NCBI GenBank assembly: GCA_031769625.1
Contig: JAUIMM010000642.1
Span: 868,001 to 932,000 of the forward strand
From: Taudactylus pleione
Taxonomy: Eukaryota > Chordata > Amphibia > Anura > Myobatrachidae
Direction: 5' to 3'
DNA length: 64,000 nt
Shown: positions 61,567-64,000 of the stretch, in pieces
Layout of the letters: every line of letters begins with the position of its first letter
Position numbering within the stretch: position 1 is the first letter of the stretch
Notes under the pieces: model-generated
The model's database searches: none
Told to the model about the DNA's origin: nothing
The model's input: only the letters and a program-made list of their open reading frames with translations
Program-made: the position numbers and the translations under genes

Positions 61567-64000
61567 TGAGTCACAGTACTTGTGTGTTACGGACACACAG
61601 AGGGCTAAGGCCCAATGAGTCACGGTGCATGTAAACACAGTGGGCTATGGCCCAAGGAATCACAGTACTTGTATACACAGTGGGGTACAGCTCAAGGAGT
61701 CAAGGTGCTTGTATACACAGTGGGGTACAGCACAAAAAAAAAAGTGTTTTTTTTTACTTTTTAAACTTTTAAATCTCTTCAATTTTTTTTTTACTTTTAA
61801 ACTTTGTTTTTTTTGCACACACAGCCACTTGTGAGTCTGGACACAGCCCCTTTAATCAGAATATAGCGCAGCATACATCAGCGAGCAGTGTCCCCCCTTA
61901 CACAGTCACTTTGCCAGCACAGCCAACTCTAAATGACCCCCAGAGTGTACGTATATTTAGCACAGTGGGCCTATTCTGTATAGTGGCCAAGCATAACATT
62001 GATATATTGCATACTGATCAAAAGTTACATTAGGCTAAATTGAATATTTATCAATCCTAAAAGTCTACTGTATAATGGGCAAAATCGGTCCTCCACTGTA
62101 TATTCATCATTGCCAATTCTATTCTATACTGGGAACAGAGACTATTGGGGAGATTCAAAAAGAAGCACGTTTCCATCAGAATATTGCACGCTGATGTAAT
62201 GCTGGTCATCCTGCAGGAAAACCTCGCTCGGCTTTGCTCACACCTATAGAGGTGCAGAAATAACTAGCCTTGGCCTAGCTATTAATGTCATTTCAATTTA
62301 TAAACATCCTAGCAGTATTTTCATATTAATTGTGTTTTTTATTTTCATTTAATCCCTTGCTTGTTTTCTACCCAAGTAGCAGTCTTGAAAAATAAAAATT
62401 GGACAGAAGCAGCAGGTTAATGAAATGAGAAAGAGCTGATAGGAACTGATTGATTAAATGAGTGGATGCAGTAAAAGAGAACTTTGGCGAATAAGGAGAA
62501 GGCAAAGGGACAGATGTGTAATAATAATAATAAATGGCAGGTGTATCATGGGAAGCAGAGGTGATGGAGAATATAAAAATATCACACATCAGTAGAGATT
62601 ATTTTGTGCACTTCTCCTTTAAGGAATGTAGAACACGAGTGAGGTCATGCTGTGATGTCATAATGGTAACTCTTTGCCGTTGCTCACTCTTAACCGCCCA
62701 GGACACTGACATAGCATTATCATTGCTGGCATTAACATACTCCAAATACATCTCTTGCACCCAGCCCACTGAGGGAAAAATATCCTCTTGAGGTAAGTAT
62801 CTCATCAAAGACAAGGGCGTTTCACTTGGATGTGCCTGCAGACTTGGAGCTTGACTACCCTATAATATGACCTTGAGCTTGTTTATTTCTATAATTGGAG
62901 GTTCTAGCAGCACAGCACATCTATCGCAATGTAGTAGCCATTCGGGTAAACTCGGTGCTTCTCAAAAGGGGATGACCAACCTCTTCAGAAAATTGCGCAG
63001 CTTTGTGAGGAATGTAAATTGGGTAATGTCAGGAGATGTGGACAGGAACTATATTAATGACGTCAGCCAATGTTATTTATTAATGTGGTAAACTGTATAC
63101 TGTATTTTAGTGTCAAATGTTCATACAGTATTTTAAATAAGTTTGGAAATATAACTCTGCATAGCCTCCTAGTGCCCAGAGGGACGGGCAATCCTTCAAG
63201 CCATGGGTCCCCAGAGGTTTCCTCCACAGGGGGTTTTTCCTCTCCTGAGTGCTGAAGGATGATTCTTTGTGAGTCACGAGGCTTCCACCATCTTGGTCCT
63301 CTTATAGGACAACCTTGTAAGAGCCTCCGGCTAATCTTGGGCACTAATTTATTTACAATGCAGAGTAAAAATAAAGTGTTATTTTCCTTGTGCTAAAAAT
63401 TCATAATAAATATATTTTCAAATTGACTTTACTTGATGTGGTCTTTCCTTTTTTTCATAATGGAGTCTCTTAGAAGGTTAAGAGGCTGTGAGGTCTACTA
63501 TCCTGTTAATAGAATTGAGATTTGATCATCTTCGCACTACATAATAGTTTAAGGTTATGACCTAATGGCAATGTGCAGGATATGGCGGTGGTACATGATG
63601 TCATTGGGGAAGTGGTCAAGTCTAGAAAGGACACAAAAAATAAAAGAGATCAGGTGAAACAGAAATAATATAAAATGTTTTCTAACATACAGTATATACT
63701 CTTCTGTGCTGGACAAAATGAAGCAAACGACATATGGAAGGTTATAGTCCCTTTAAGTAGCAAATATTTAAGATGGTTTTCAAGGCATTTCTTAAAGAGG
63801 TCGGATACCCTGTCCAATTGCATTATTTAATGCAATCATCCTGCAGACTTGGAAGCAGTGGGGTGCACTTGCAGAACAGGTAGCCATTCTGAATGGATGA
63901 AAAATGGCATAATTGGCTCACAATAACTTACGAGATGCCTAATTGTGTCTGCCAATACCCAGGCAATTGCTCAATGTCATGATCCTGTGCTGTTGACACC
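61567..64000 (+). repeat. Repeat unit copy 18 (cut by the window end)
   Basis: First 2434 bases of a further unit, ending just past the TGTTGACACC sequence and before the hAT-like end. Nothing in it differs clearly from the consensus. The array evidently continues beyond the window. Confidence 0.97.

Larger units (their letters stand above)
1..64000. repeat. Macrosatellite array: about 17.7 head-to-tail copies of a 3.62-kb unit
   Basis: The same 3619-3623 base unit recurs in one orientation across the entire window without interruption, spacer or inversion. The phase chosen here starts each copy at the motif TGAGTCACAGTACTTG, which recurs at every copy start listed in the summary. Copies are almost identical by eye, and length differences come mostly from the C tract at unit offset about 2584 and the A tract at about 168. 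No flanking unique sequence is seen, so array size and chromosomal position are unknown. Unit length and the lack of a long reading frame distinguish it from rDNA, histone or snRNA gene arrays. I looked for 5S, U1, U2, U4, U5, U6, U7 and tRNA sequence and recognised none. It is best described as a macrosatellite or long-period satellite whose unit includes fragments of older dispersed repeats. Confidence 0.98.

Noticed and set aside
1..64000. rDNA, 5S, snRNA, tRNA or histone gene array
   Set aside because: I looked for landmark sequences of 5S, U1, U2, U4, U5, U6, U7, tRNA A/B boxes and histone 3' stem-loops and saw none. GGTTCAACCAC near 2936 is only a partial B-box match without a partner A box.
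1..64000. CRISPR array
   Set aside because: The repeats are 3.6 kb long and the nested minisatellite has no unique spacers. The DNA is eukaryotic in character.

Overview
The whole window is one head-to-tail tandem array of a single repeat unit of about 3.62 kb. There are 17 complete copies plus the first 2434 bases of an eighteenth. No unique flanking DNA is visible at either end, so the true array is longer than 64 kb. Copy starts, set by the same motif each time, are 1, 3623, 7245, 10866, 14489, 18111, 21733, 25356, 28979, 32602, 36225, 39847, 43466, 47089, 50710, 54329, 57948 and 61567. Spacings are 3619-3623 bases. By eye the copies differ by only a handful of substitutions per unit plus length changes in homopolymer tracts, so the array is recently amplified or strongly homogenised.

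Organism: this is eukaryotic DNA, most likely a vertebrate with a large repeat-rich genome. An amphibian is my best guess. The reasons are the fairly AT-rich non-coding texture, vertebrate-type dispersed-repeat fragments (a hAT-like terminus, GGGGCGTGGCC boxes, 'CTGGGACCTGTAGT' sequence), AATAAA signals, splice-site-like sequences and a pattern of CpG decay. None of this is prokaryotic, and no gene of known family was recognised. All open frames are 124 codons or shorter and look incidental. They persist only because the DNA is homogenised.

Unit layout, using copy 1 coordinates: nested 40-bp minisatellite with AP-1-like sites (2-170); A/T homopolymer tracts (168-248); AT-rich spacer (250-950); (TAA)5 (953-967); TATA-like box (1006-1014); perfect 5' splice donor consensus (1225-1234); CRE plus CCAAT pair (1492-1505); putative poly(A) signals (1804-1844); 9-bp-arm palindrome (2251-2270); hAT-like end (2530-2546) followed by a C tract, a GC-rich hairpin and GC/CACCC boxes (2584-2730); two acceptor-like pyrimidine tracts (ending 2988 and 3433); a 14-bp-arm hairpin with a related inverted copy (3124-3231); GGATTT-rich tract (3278-3377); inverted CCAAT (3521-3525).

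Variants shared between copies divide the array into blocks: 10-14 form a clear group, 16-17 and the right part of 15 another, and 3-9 are mosaic. Copies 10-11 and 13-14 look like a duplicated two-unit block. Copy 15 carries a dense run of about 20 small indels (about 52,960-54,262), unlike every other copy, which is most simply an unpolished assembly patch. The most notable biological possibility is that each unit carries its own promoter-like and splice-like signals, so the array could produce a repetitive spliced non-coding RNA. That is inference.
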